Source of the DNA: Amycolatopsis sp. GM8
Lineage (GTDB): Bacteria; Actinomycetota; Actinomycetes; Mycobacteriales; Pseudonocardiaceae
Reading direction: 5' to 3'
Assembly (NCBI RefSeq): GCF_021653975.1
Contig: NZ_JAJKFK010000005.1
Span: forward strand, 371,696 to 435,695
DNA length: 64,000 nt
The stretch's first letter is position 1. The number at the start of each line of letters is the position of its first letter. This document shows positions 35,446 to 43,134 of this stretch, one piece after another. The translations under genes and the position numbers were made by a program. The notes beneath the pieces were generated by a model. That model had not been told where the DNA came from. It ran no database searches and worked only from the letters and a program-made list of their open reading frames with translations.

Positions 35446-36234
35446 CTATTCGATATCGAAAAAGGATCCACCGCGTCCGGCCCCGGCCGCGAAACGACTC
35501 GCACCGGCGGCCGCGTCCGATTCGAATGACACCATTCCGTGGCGCCATTCTCCGGATATCGCCGATTCTTCGGTCAGCCCGTGCTGCTCGAGCACGGACA
35601 GCCTGTCCTGGCGCAGGCAGGTCTGCGGGAACCGGGCGATCTCCGCGGCCAACTCCTCCGCGGCCGCCCGCTCCCGCCCCTTCGGCACGACCCGGTTCGC
35701 GAGCCCCATCCGCAGCGCCTCGGCCGCCTCGACGGGACGTCCGGTCAGCACGAGGTCCATCGCCTGGCTGGTGCCGATGAGCCGGGGCAGCCGGACCGTG
35801 CCGCCGTCGATCAGCGGGACTCCCCAGCGCCGGCAGAACACGCCGAAGACCGCATCCTCCGCGACTACCCGCAGGTCGCACCACAGGGCCAGTTCGAGAC
35901 CACCCGCGACCGCGTGCCCGGCGACGGCGGCGATCACCGGCTTGCCCAGGCGCAGCCGCGTCGGCCCCATCGGGCCGGGCCCGTCGGGTGCGAGCCGGTT
36001 CATCCGCTCCGTGCCGACCGCCTTGAGATCCGCGCCGGCGCAGAACGTGCCGCCCTCGCCCCACAACACCGCGACCGAGGCGTCCGGGTCACGGTCGAAC
36101 TCCTCGAAGGCACGCAGCAGCGCGGCGGCGGTCGGGCCGTCGACCGCATTGCGCGCGTCGGGGCGATGCAGGATCACCGTGTACACCGGACCGCGCCGCT
36201 CCGCCCGCACCGCTTCGCTCATGTCCGTCACCAT
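35446..36234 (-). CDS. Crotonase/enoyl-CoA hydratase family protein
   Basis: 262 residues from the ATG at 36234; ATG at 36222 (MSEAVRAERRG) is equally likely. The crotonase fold is clear: VILHRPDARNAVDGPTAAAL, oxyanion-hole segments GGTFCAGADLKAVG and AVAGHAVAGGLELALWCDLR, and the FCRRWGVPLIDGGTVRLPRL block. In classical hydratases two glutamates are catalytic; here the second region reads GVPLIDGGT, with Asp in place of the usual Glu, so hydratase activity is uncertain. It may act on other acyl-CoAs. A palindrome like the MocR operator overlaps the start codon. Confidence 0.88.
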   Translation of the reverse strand: MVTDMSEAVRAERRGPVYTVILHRPDARNAVDGPTAAALLRAFEEFDRDPDASVAVLWGEGGTFCAGADLKAVGTERMNRLAPDGPGPMGPTRLRLGKPVIAAVAGHAVAGGLELALWCDLRVVAEDAVFGVFCRRWGVPLIDGGTVRLPRLIGTSQAMDLVLTGRPVEAAEALRMGLANRVVPKGRERAAAEELAAEIARFPQTCLRQDRLSVLEQHGLTEESAISGEWRHGMVSFESDAAAGASRFAAGAGRGGSFFDIE

Positions 36235-36244
36235 AGTGGCTATT
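36233..36244. promoter_or_regulatory. ATAGTGGCTATT palindrome at the crotonase gene start
   Basis: Identical over 12 bases to the palindrome at 19915-19926 in the MocR divergent spacer. It overlaps the 5' end of the crotonase-family gene. It might be a second site for the same regulator, or chance. Confidence 0.25.
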
Positions 36245-36448
36245 CCCGGTTCAATAGCGCCGACCGACTCGCAATTCTTTCGTTATCCGTCCTTGATATC
36301 CAGGCCCGGATTCACGCGGTTTCTCCGACCATCACCAGCGACGAAACATCACCCGATCGGGTGGCCTCGATGATCGCGGCGCGCAGCCATGGTCTATGCC
36401 AATCGAACGTCGGTGCGGCCGGCGCGATCGTGCTTCACACTGGGCCCG

Positions 36449-37351
36449 GTGGACTTCGAGGTGGTGTCGGACGAGCTGTACGCCGCGAAGCGCGAGGACT
36501 TCACCGTGCTGCGCGACGAGCGGGCCAAGCAGGCGCGGCCGGATCGCGCGCTGGTGGACCGGCTGGCCGTGCTGCGCAAGCCGACCGTCTCCGCGTGGCT
36601 GGTGAACCAGGTCAGCCGCAACAACCCCGAGGAGATCGACCAGCTCGCCGAGCTCGGCGACGCGTTGCGCCTGGCGCACCAGCGGCTCGCGGGACAGGAT
36701 CTGCGCGACCTGTCGCGGCGGCGGCACGAGCTGATCGAAATGCTGAGCAAGCGGGCGCAGTGGCTGGCGCGCAAGGCGGGCTACGCGTTCAGCGATACGA
36801 CCGGGCGTCAGATCGCGGATACGTTCGAAGCCGCGGTGTCCGACGAGCAGGCCCTCGAAGCGGTGCGGGCCGCTCGATTGAGCGCCACGCTGACGCCGGG
36901 TTCGCCGGAGCAGTGGCTCACCGCGGCGATCCTGCCCGCGAAACCCGTGCCGCGGAAGGAAACCAAGGCACCGCCCAAAGCGCCACCGAAACCGCGACCG
37001 CGGCAGGAGCCGGGCCGGGAACGCCTGAAGGCCGTGCTCGACCAGGAATCGATCGCGCGCGAGCAGAAGGAGCGGGAAGAAGAGGAGCGCCGGAAGGCGG
37101 CGCGGGAGCAGGCCCGGCGGGAAGCCGAGGCCGCGGCGAAAGCCCAGGACGAAGCCGAGCAGGCGCTGGCCGGACTCGAACGCCGGGTGGCAGAAGCCGC
37201 CGACGACATCGCCGAATTTCGCGCCCGGCTCGCCGAAGCCACCGAGGCCGAACGCGCGCTGCGTGCCGAAGTCGTTGACGCGCGCAAGGCCGTCACCGCC
37301 GCCAAACGCGCCGCGAAAGCAGCCGCGAAACGCGCGACCGACACCGAGTAG
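36449..37351 (+). CDS. Hypothetical protein with C-terminal coiled coil
   Basis: 300 residues from the GTG at 36449 (VDFEVVSDELYAAKREDFTV). I do not recognise a named family. The N-terminal 160 residues are helical and contain LRKPTVSAWLVNQVSRNNPE and RRRHELIEMLSKRAQWLARK. A proline-rich linker follows (residues 171-187, APPKAPPKPRPR). The last 110 residues are a charged coiled coil rich in Ala, Glu, Arg and Lys (QKEREEEERRKAAREQARRE). There is no signal peptide or membrane helix. Similar two-part proteins occur in actinobacteria without known function. A 21-bp tandem repeat begins at its stop codon. Confidence 0.75.
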   Translation: MDFEVVSDELYAAKREDFTVLRDERAKQARPDRALVDRLAVLRKPTVSAWLVNQVSRNNPEEIDQLAELGDALRLAHQRLAGQDLRDLSRRRHELIEMLSKRAQWLARKAGYAFSDTTGRQIADTFEAAVSDEQALEAVRAARLSATLTPGSPEQWLTAAILPAKPVPRKETKAPPKAPPKPRPRQEPGRERLKAVLDQESIAREQKEREEEERRKAAREQARREAEAAAKAQDEAEQALAGLERRVAEAADDIAEFRARLAEATEAERALRAEVVDARKAVTAAKRAAKAAAKRATDTE

Positions 37352-37455
37352 CCGTGTTCGCCGCGTGCGAGGCCAACTCACCGACGCAGCGGGCCAACTC
37401 ACCGACGCGGCGGGCCAACACGGCGACGTGGCGGGCGAACGCGCGTGGTCAGCGG
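37351..37455. repeat. 21-bp tandem repeat, five units
   Basis: Units begin at 37351 (degenerate), 37372, 37393, 37414 and 37435. The core GCCAACTCACCGACGCAGCG is near-identical in the second and third units and diverges in the others. It spans the whole gap between the convergent coiled-coil gene and the GAF-ANTAR gene and runs a few bases into the end of the latter. The period equals that of the array at 30740. Confidence 0.75.
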
Positions 37456-38186
37456 GTGCGTTGGTAGGCGGCGACGACCTCGTCGCCTTCGGGGAGGCGT
37501 TCGATCACCGACGTGGCCACCTCGACCAGCCGGCGGCGGTTGCTGCGGGCGTACAGCCGGAGCGCCGTGAACGCGACGTCCACCGCGATACCCAGCCGTT
37601 CGGCCAGCACACCCTTCGCCTGCTCGATCGTGATCCGGCTGGTCAGCGCCGTCTGCAGCTGCTCGACGAGCACCTCGTGCCGGCGCAGGGTGCGCTCGTG
37701 CAGGATGCCGATCGTCGCGATGTCGGTGAGCGCCTGGCCCACGCTCAGCTGGTCCGCGTCGAGCTCACCCGTCTTGCCCGCGAACAGGTTCACCGCGCCG
37801 ACGATCTCGTTCCGCAGCCGCATCGGGAGCGCGGTCACCGACGAGAATCCCGCCTCCTGCGCCGCCTGCGCGAACACCGGCCAGTGCGGCGCCTTCGCGA
37901 GGTCCGGGGCCTGCACGGCGCGCCCCTCGCGATAGCAGTCGATCGCCGCGCCCTCGTGGTTCTGCAGCTGCATGAGCTCGAGCAGGCGCACCTGTTCCCC
38001 GGAGGCGGCGACGACGTTCAGCACCCCGTGCGTATTGGCCAGCAGTAACCCGGCCGCGTCGACCGCGAGCAGCTCCACACAGCGGACCGTGAGCAGATGC
38101 AGGAATTCGATCAGGTCGAAGTCGGCGACCAGGGTGTCCGCGAGTTCCACGAACGTTCTCGTCACCCGAGCGTCGGGCACACTCAT
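37449..38186 (-). CDS. GAF-ANTAR domain protein (RNA-binding antiterminator regulator)
   Basis: 245 residues. The N-terminal GAF domain runs about 15-165 (LIEFLHLLTVRCVELLAVDA, GSVNLFAG-type strand VGAVNLFAGKTGELDADQLS). The C-terminal ANTAR domain has LQTALTSRITIEQAKGVLAE, followed by a three-helix bundle with AFTALRLYARSNRRRLVEVA. ANTAR proteins bind paired RNA hexaloop hairpins and prevent termination. It overlaps the next GAF-ANTAR gene by 4 bp (ATGA), so the two are coexpressed and may form heterodimers. Confidence 0.92.
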   Translation of the reverse strand: MSVPDARVTRTFVELADTLVADFDLIEFLHLLTVRCVELLAVDAAGLLLANTHGVLNVVAASGEQVRLLELMQLQNHEGAAIDCYREGRAVQAPDLAKAPHWPVFAQAAQEAGFSSVTALPMRLRNEIVGAVNLFAGKTGELDADQLSVGQALTDIATIGILHERTLRRHEVLVEQLQTALTSRITIEQAKGVLAERLGIAVDVAFTALRLYARSNRRRLVEVATSVIERLPEGDEVVAAYQRTR

Positions 38187-38902
38187 CGGTGCTCCCCTTC
38201 GGACTTGTCGTTGGCGGCGAACCGGAGACGACGTTGCACGACTGCCCTCGCCACCTCCCCCAGCCGCTCACCGTGAGCGTATGCGTGTGCGCGCAGTCTG
38301 ACCATGGCATCTCCTACCGGGACCCCGAGCTGGACGGACACCATGCCGGCGGCCTGGTGCAACTCGGCGCCCTGGCCGAGGAAACCGTCCTCGCCGGTGC
38401 CGCCCGCCCTGCTGTCCAGGATGACCGCCAGCGCGGCGTCCGCGCAGATCATCGCGTCGGCCAGTGGACCAGGCGCCAGCTCGCCGGGCTCCGGGCGGTG
38501 GAGGTCCAGCGCACCCACCCGCACCGCACCGATGCGCAGCGGGATGGAGAACTGCGCTTTCACCCCCGCACGAAGGGCGTCGGGCACGTAACCCGGCCAG
38601 CGGGCCCGGCTCCGTGCGTCCGCGAGATCCGGTACGAGCACCGGTTCGAATCCCGCGGCCGCATCGACCGCGGGACCTTCTCCCGATGTGGTCTGCAGCT
38701 CTACCAGCTCCTCGCCGACTGGGTCCGTTGCGAACACCAGTTGCCCCACTTGCAGGGTACTGGTCGAAAGAAATGCCGCGACACCGGTCGAGGTCGCTTC
38801 GGCGCAGGCCAGGCATACCTGACGTAGCGAAATCGGAACACCTTCGCGGTGCGCGAGACCGACGATGGACGCCCAGATCCTGGCCGCCCTGTCCTCGTTC
38901 AT
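38183..38902 (-). CDS. Second GAF-ANTAR domain protein
   Basis: 239 residues from the ATG at 38902 (MNEDRAARIWASIVGLAHRE). A divergent GAF domain (STSTLQVGQLVFATDPVGEE, AQFSIPLRIGAVRVGALDLH) is followed by an ANTAR domain (ELHQAAGMVSVQLGVPVGDA MVRLRAHAYAHGERLGEVA). The ANTAR basic residues are fewer than in its neighbour (QAAGMVSVQ versus EQAKGVLAE), so RNA binding may be weaker. It is first of the two-gene unit. The 125 bp upstream of its start hold no other gene. Confidence 0.88.
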   Translation of the reverse strand: MNEDRAARIWASIVGLAHREGVPISLRQVCLACAEATSTGVAAFLSTSTLQVGQLVFATDPVGEELVELQTTSGEGPAVDAAAGFEPVLVPDLADARSRARWPGYVPDALRAGVKAQFSIPLRIGAVRVGALDLHRPEPGELAPGPLADAMICADAALAVILDSRAGGTGEDGFLGQGAELHQAAGMVSVQLGVPVGDAMVRLRAHAYAHGERLGEVARAVVQRRLRFAANDKSEGEHR

Positions 38903-39027
38903 TTCGTGCGTACCGCCTCGGGGCTCTCTGACCAGGTGCCTGAAGAATACCCAGAGTTGAGTGCCCGGTCCGGAAGAAGCCCCAGGTTGAACCGCCTTCA
39001 CCGGTTGCGGTCCGATGTGGACAAGCA

Positions 39028-39459
39028 CTAACGCCGGACCCCCGCGAGCGCCGAATCGGCAATCAGGCGGGTCACGGTGGAAATCAGCTCCACCCGTGCC
39101 CGCGGTTCCAGCTCCGCCGCCAGGTCTTCCAGCGCCGCCGTGACTTCCTCGTGCACGGCGCGCGCGACCCGGTCGCCGTCCCGGGTCAGCTCGACGAGGC
39201 AGGCCCGGCGGTCCTGCTCGTCGGTCACGCGGGCGATCAGCCCGCGCCGCTGCACACGGTCGGCGAGCCCGGTCATGCTGGACTTCTCCAGGTTCAGCGC
39301 GTGGCTGAGCTCGGACATCCGCGCCGGGCCGTCGATGAGCAGGCACAGCAGCTGCGCCTGCTGCGGGGTCAGCTCGTGCCGGCGGCTCATCTCCGTGAAC
39401 GTGCGCTGCACGAGATGGGACAGCCGCACCAGTGCCGCCGCGAACCCGATCGTCTCCAC
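39028..39459 (-). CDS. MarR family transcriptional regulator
   Basis: 143 residues (METIGFAAALVRLSHLVQRT). Winged helix: LTPQQAQLLCLLIDGPARMS, then ELSHALNLEKSSMTGLADRV QRRGLIARVTDEQDRRACLV with the wing DEQDRR. It diverges from an NDH-2-like oxidoreductase and there are two matching palindromes in the spacer, so it most likely represses that gene and itself until an oxidant or phenolic ligand binds. Confidence 0.92.
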   Translation of the reverse strand: METIGFAAALVRLSHLVQRTFTEMSRRHELTPQQAQLLCLLIDGPARMSELSHALNLEKSSMTGLADRVQRRGLIARVTDEQDRRACLVELTRDGDRVARAVHEEVTAALEDLAAELEPRARVELISTVTRLIADSALAGVRR

Positions 39460-39472
39460 GCGCCGAGTGTAC

Positions 39473-39525
39473 TTGACTCCAGTTCGTAGTACGAACTAAC
39501 TTGATTCGTACTACGAACTAAGGAG
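39473..39525 (+). promoter_or_regulatory. Promoter with twin MarR operators
   Basis: TTCGTAGTACGAA (39483-39495) and TTCGTACTACGAA (39505-39517) are palindromes that are reverse complements of each other, centred 22 bp apart (about two helical turns). TTGACT (39473-39478) and TAACTT (39497-39502) make a -35/-10 pair around the first site. AAGGAG at 39520-39525 is the ribosome site of the gene at 39532. Confidence 0.8.
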
Positions 39526-39531
39526 CGGACC

Positions 39532-40620
39532 ATGGAACCCAGCGTGACCGTCGTGGGCGGTGGCTATGGCGGCGTCGCGGTCGCCAAGGCACTCGACCCG
39601 GTCGCCGATGTCGTCCTCGTCGAACCGCGCGACACCTTCGTGCACACCGTCGCCACCCTGCGGGCGCTCGTCGATCCACAATGGACCGATCAGATCTTTC
39701 TGCCGTATCGGCGTTTGCTCACCCGCGGCCGGGTCGTGCGCGACACGGCGACGAGCGTTGACGAAACCGGGGTCACCCTGGCGTCCGGCGCTCGCCTGAC
39801 GCCCGATTTCGTCGTGCTGGCAACGGGTTCGGGCTACCCGTTCCCGGCGAAGATGGATGCGCCCGACAGTTCCGGTGCGACGGCGCGGATCCGCGAAACG
39901 CACGCCGCACTCGCCCCGGCCGAACGCGTGCTGCTGCTCGGCGCCGGCCCGGTCGGGCTCGAACTGGCCGGTGAGATCAGGGCCGCCTGGCCGGAAAAGT
40001 CGATCACGATCGTCGACCCGGCGCCGGACATCCTGTCCGGTCAGTTCTCCGGGGAGCTCCGCGCGGAGCTGCGCCGCCAGCTCGACGAGTTCGGCATCCA
40101 GCTGCTCCTGGGGACGTCGTTGCGCGAGCAGCCGCCGGTGGAATTCGCCGTGGCCAAGACGTTCACCGTGCTCGCCGGCGACGGGAGCGAGCTCACCGCG
40201 GACATCTGGTTCCGTTGCTACGGCGTCGTTCCGGCCACCGGCTACCTCTCCGGCGCGCTCGCCGCGGCGCGCCGGCCGGACGGGCATGTCGAGGTCACCG
40301 GCCAGCTGCGGTTGCCAGGGCAGCACAACGTCTTCGCGATCGGTGACCTGACAGCGCTTCCCGAAGCGAAGATGGCCAGGGCCGCCGCCCAGCACGCCGC
40401 CGTCGTCGCGGCCAACATCACCGCGCTCGCGAACGGCGGCGAGCTGATTTCCTACACACCGCCGCCGCCCGGTATCTCGTTGCCGCTGGGCCCGGCCGGT
40501 GGCGCTTCCTACTCCGAGGACCGAGGTTTCCTCGGTCCGGAAGGCACTGCCGAGGCGAAGGGCAGGCACCTGCGCCTCGACGCCTACCGGGAGTTGCTGG
40601 GACTCACCGGGAATTCCTGA
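39532..40620 (+). CDS. NAD(P)/FAD-dependent oxidoreductase, NDH-2/AIF-like
   Basis: 362 residues. Two nucleotide-binding Rossmann motifs: VTVVGGGYGGVAVAKAL for FAD at the N-terminus and VLLLGAGPVGLELAGEIRAA for NAD(P)H mid-protein. The second FAD-contacting segment is GQHNVFAIGDLTALPEAKMA. No membrane-anchoring C-terminus of classical NDH-2 is seen, so it may be a soluble or peripheral quinone reductase of the AIF/AMID group. MarR control with twin operators suggests induction by redox-active compounds. Its last 37 bp overlap the convergent esterase gene. Confidence 0.88.
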   Translation: MEPSVTVVGGGYGGVAVAKALDPVADVVLVEPRDTFVHTVATLRALVDPQWTDQIFLPYRRLLTRGRVVRDTATSVDETGVTLASGARLTPDFVVLATGSGYPFPAKMDAPDSSGATARIRETHAALAPAERVLLLGAGPVGLELAGEIRAAWPEKSITIVDPAPDILSGQFSGELRAELRRQLDEFGIQLLLGTSLREQPPVEFAVAKTFTVLAGDGSELTADIWFRCYGVVPATGYLSGALAAARRPDGHVEVTGQLRLPGQHNVFAIGDLTALPEAKMARAAAQHAAVVAANITALANGGELISYTPPPPGISLPLGPAGGASYSEDRGFLGPEGTAEAKGRHLRLDAYRELLGLTGNS

Positions 40621-41615
40621 AGAACGGCGTCCGCGACCGCCGCGTGATGGCGGACGGCGGCGGCCTGCCCGCGCACGCTGTCGGTCAGGTAGGCGTACAC
40701 GAGGTCGCGGTCCGGGTCCGCCCACGCGACGCAGCAGTTGCTTCCGTTGTGGCCGAACGTGTTCGGGCTGCTCAGCCGCCCCAGCGGGCTGAGCGTGTCG
40801 CGCGGGCCGCCGAGCTGGAACCCTTGTGACCACCGGATAGGCAGCCTGACGTACCGGTCGACTTCGCCGTCGCTGGACGGGATGCGGGCTTGCTCGATGC
40901 TCGCGGCGCTGATGATCCCGTCACCGCCGCGCAGCAGCATCCGGTAGAACGCGGCGAGATCCCTCGCGGTGGTGGAAATCCCGGCCGCCGGAATCACCGC
41001 GGCGCGGGCCGGCGGCCGGTTCAGGGTCGCGGCGACCGGACCGGGCGCGAGCACCGGCACGGCCCGCGGCCACAGCTCGCCGCGCAGGCCGAGATGGGTG
41101 TCGCGGACGCCGAGCGGGGTCAGCACTTCCGTCGACAGGACATCGCGAAAGGGGCGGCCGGTCACCCGTTGCACCAGTTCGCCGAGCATGAAACCGAACG
41201 CGAGGAACTGGTAGGCCGGAACCGCGCCGGCGGGCCAGCGCGGCCGGGCGCGCTCGATGCGGCGAACCGAGCGCCGCCAGTCGGTCATCGCGAGCGCGTC
41301 CCCGAGCGCCGAGCCCCCGGTGGCCAGGCCCGACCGGTGCTGCAGCACCTGCCGGATCGTGATGCCGTCCTTGCCGCGGCGGGCGAACTCCGGCCAGTAC
41401 TTCGCCATCGGCGCGCCGAGGTCGAACTGCCCGCGCTCGGCGAGCAGGTGCACCAGGACAGCCGTGTACGGCTTGCTCGCGGAGAAGATCCAGAAAAGCG
41501 CGTCCGGCGCGCAGCCGAACGACCGGTCGAGCAGCACCTCGTCGCCGCGCAGTACGCACAGCTGCGCGACGCGGCCTCGTTGTTCGACGAGTTTCACGGC
41601 CGCGTGCAGGCTCAT
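40584..41615 (-). CDS. Serine hydrolase, beta-lactamase/esterase family (class C-like)
   Basis: 343 residues. Active-site SxxK is Ser45-Ala-Ser-Lys48 in LFWIFSASKPYTAVLVHLLA. A second motif region reads GAVPAYQFLAFGFMLGELVQ, where the usual Tyr-x-Asn is Tyr-x-Phe, as in EstB-type esterases; NTFGHNGSNCCVAWAD replaces the KTG strand with HNG. No signal peptide, so it is cytoplasmic and more probably an esterase or amidase than a resistance enzyme. It diverges from the hydrolase-methyltransferase fusion with only 22 bp between starts. Confidence 0.88.
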   Translation of the reverse strand: MSLHAAVKLVEQRGRVAQLCVLRGDEVLLDRSFGCAPDALFWIFSASKPYTAVLVHLLAERGQFDLGAPMAKYWPEFARRGKDGITIRQVLQHRSGLATGGSALGDALAMTDWRRSVRRIERARPRWPAGAVPAYQFLAFGFMLGELVQRVTGRPFRDVLSTEVLTPLGVRDTHLGLRGELWPRAVPVLAPGPVAATLNRPPARAAVIPAAGISTTARDLAAFYRMLLRGGDGIISAASIEQARIPSSDGEVDRYVRLPIRWSQGFQLGGPRDTLSPLGRLSSPNTFGHNGSNCCVAWADPDRDLVYAYLTDSVRGQAAAVRHHAAVADAVLQEFPVSPSNSR

Positions 41616-41637
41616 GCGAGGAGACTATCGTCGGCCC

Positions 41638-43110
41638 ATGGCCGAGATACTCAACGTCAACGGGGTCGAACTGGCTGTCGAGACCTTCGGTGAACGGCGC
41701 GATCCGGCGATCCTGCTGATCGGCGGCGGCGCCGCGGCGATGGACTGGTGGGACGCGGACCTCTGCCGCCGGCTCGCCGCGGGCATGCGGTTCGTCATCC
41801 GGTACGACAGCCGCGACACCGGCCAGTCGGTGCACTACCCACCCGGCAAACCGGGTTACGGGTTCCCGGATCTGGCCGCCGACGCGCTGGGCATCCTCGA
41901 CGCGTTCGGCGTCGCGCGGGCGCACGTAGCCGGGATCTCGATGGGCGGCACGGTCGCGCAGCAGCTCGCCGTGCACCACCCGGACCGGTTGCTGTCCTTG
42001 ACATTGCTGTCCACCACCGCGGGCGGGCCAGGCCTGCCGTCGATGTCCGCGGAGGTGACCGAATTCTTCGCGACGGCCACGCAGCCGGACTGGGCCGATG
42101 ACGCGGCGGTGGTCGAGTATCTCGTCGACGCGGAACGGCATTTCGAGACGCCCGAGTACTTCGACGAGGACCAGGTACGGGCGCTCGCCGGACAGGTGGT
42201 GGCCCGCTCGAAGAACTTCGCCAGCGCGCAGAACCACGCGTTCCTCGAAGGCGGCGAGCCGGTGCGCGACCGGCTCGGCGAGATTGAGCTGCCGACGTTG
42301 ATCATCCACGGCACTGCCGACCCGATGTTCCCGTACGGCCACGCCGAGGCGCTGGCGCGGGCGATCCCGGGCGCGGAACTGTTGCCGCTCAACGGAGTCG
42401 GGCACCAGCTGCCGCCGCGATCGTGGTGGGACACGGTGGTGCCCGCCGTGCTGCGGCACACGTCCGGCGGCTGGGACGCGCAGGCAGACCGGCTCGCGGC
42501 GCGCTCGCTCGAGAACGGCGATCCGACGGGCTGGTTCGACCGGTTGTACTCGGCGGGTGTCGCGGGCGAGGTCCCGATGCCGTGGGACCGCGCCACCGCC
42601 ACTCCCCCACTCGTCGACTGGGCCGGGGAACGGACCTTCGAGCCGGGGCGCGCCGTGGTCGTCGGGTGCGGGCTCGGTGCGGACGCCGAGTTCCTCGCCA
42701 GGCTCGGTTTCACCACGACGGCGTTCGACATCTCGCCGACCGCGGTCGACACCGCACGCGGCCGCCATCCGGGATCCACAGTGGACTACCGGGTGGCCGA
42801 TCTGCTCGACCCGCCAACGGAATTCATCGGCGCCTTCGATCTCGTCGCCGAGATCTTCACCGTGCAGGCGATGCCGCGGACCCACCGCGCGGTCGCGACG
42901 GCGAACGTGCGCCGGCTGGTCGCGCCGGGCGGCACGCTGCTCGTCATCGCCTCGCGCGGCGACGGTGACGAAAGCGGGCCGCCGTGGCCGCCCACCCGCG
43001 AAGAGATCGAAGCCTTCGCGGGTGACGGCCTCGCGGTGGTGCGGATCGAGCAATCGGACCGCTGGCGCGCCGAATTCCGCCGCCAGGCGTCAGCCGGCAC
43101 GCCGAAATAA
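41638..43110 (+). CDS. Fusion of an alpha/beta hydrolase and a class I SAM-dependent methyltransferase
   Basis: 490 residues from the ATG at 41638, with GCGAGGAG upstream. Residues 1-275 are an alpha/beta hydrolase: nucleophile Ser101 in AHVAGISMGGTVAQQ, acid Asp228 in HGTADPMFP, His256 in LNGVGHQLPP. Residues 285-490 are a thiopurine-methyltransferase-like domain: WFDRLYSAGVAGEVPMPWDR, SAM motif AVVVGCGLGADAEFLARLGF, acidic AFDISPTAVDTARGRHPGS. Both halves keep catalytic or binding residues. The hydrolase half resembles aclacinomycin methylesterase-type enzymes. One guess is a paired ester cleavage/methyl transfer; the substrate is unknown. Confidence 0.88.
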   Translation: MAEILNVNGVELAVETFGERRDPAILLIGGGAAAMDWWDADLCRRLAAGMRFVIRYDSRDTGQSVHYPPGKPGYGFPDLAADALGILDAFGVARAHVAGISMGGTVAQQLAVHHPDRLLSLTLLSTTAGGPGLPSMSAEVTEFFATATQPDWADDAAVVEYLVDAERHFETPEYFDEDQVRALAGQVVARSKNFASAQNHAFLEGGEPVRDRLGEIELPTLIIHGTADPMFPYGHAEALARAIPGAELLPLNGVGHQLPPRSWWDTVVPAVLRHTSGGWDAQADRLAARSLENGDPTGWFDRLYSAGVAGEVPMPWDRATATPPLVDWAGERTFEPGRAVVVGCGLGADAEFLARLGFTTTAFDISPTAVDTARGRHPGSTVDYRVADLLDPPTEFIGAFDLVAEIFTVQAMPRTHRAVATANVRRLVAPGGTLLVIASRGDGDESGPPWPPTREEIEAFAGDGLAVVRIEQSDRWRAEFRRQASAGTPK

Positions 43111-43112
43111 AA

Positions 43113-43134
43113 GGCCGGGTCAGCTGACCTGGCC
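43113..43134. terminator. Palindrome between the fusion gene and the binding-protein gene
   Basis: GGCC-G-GGTCAGCTGACC-T-GGCC is a near-perfect palindrome starting 2 bp after one stop codon and covering the stop of the opposing gene (43120-43122). It probably serves as a bidirectional terminator. Its 12-bp core also occurs at 47730-47741. Confidence 0.6.

Noticed and set aside
34568..36064. A 498-codon frame extending the Rv1733c-like gene upstream
   Set aside because: It runs antisense-like through the crotonase gene; the GTG at 35176 has a strong ribosome site and gives the family length.
37351..37455. Tandem units considered as a CRISPR array
   Set aside because: Units are 21 bp, directly adjacent, and degenerate, with no unique spacers and no cas genes nearby.
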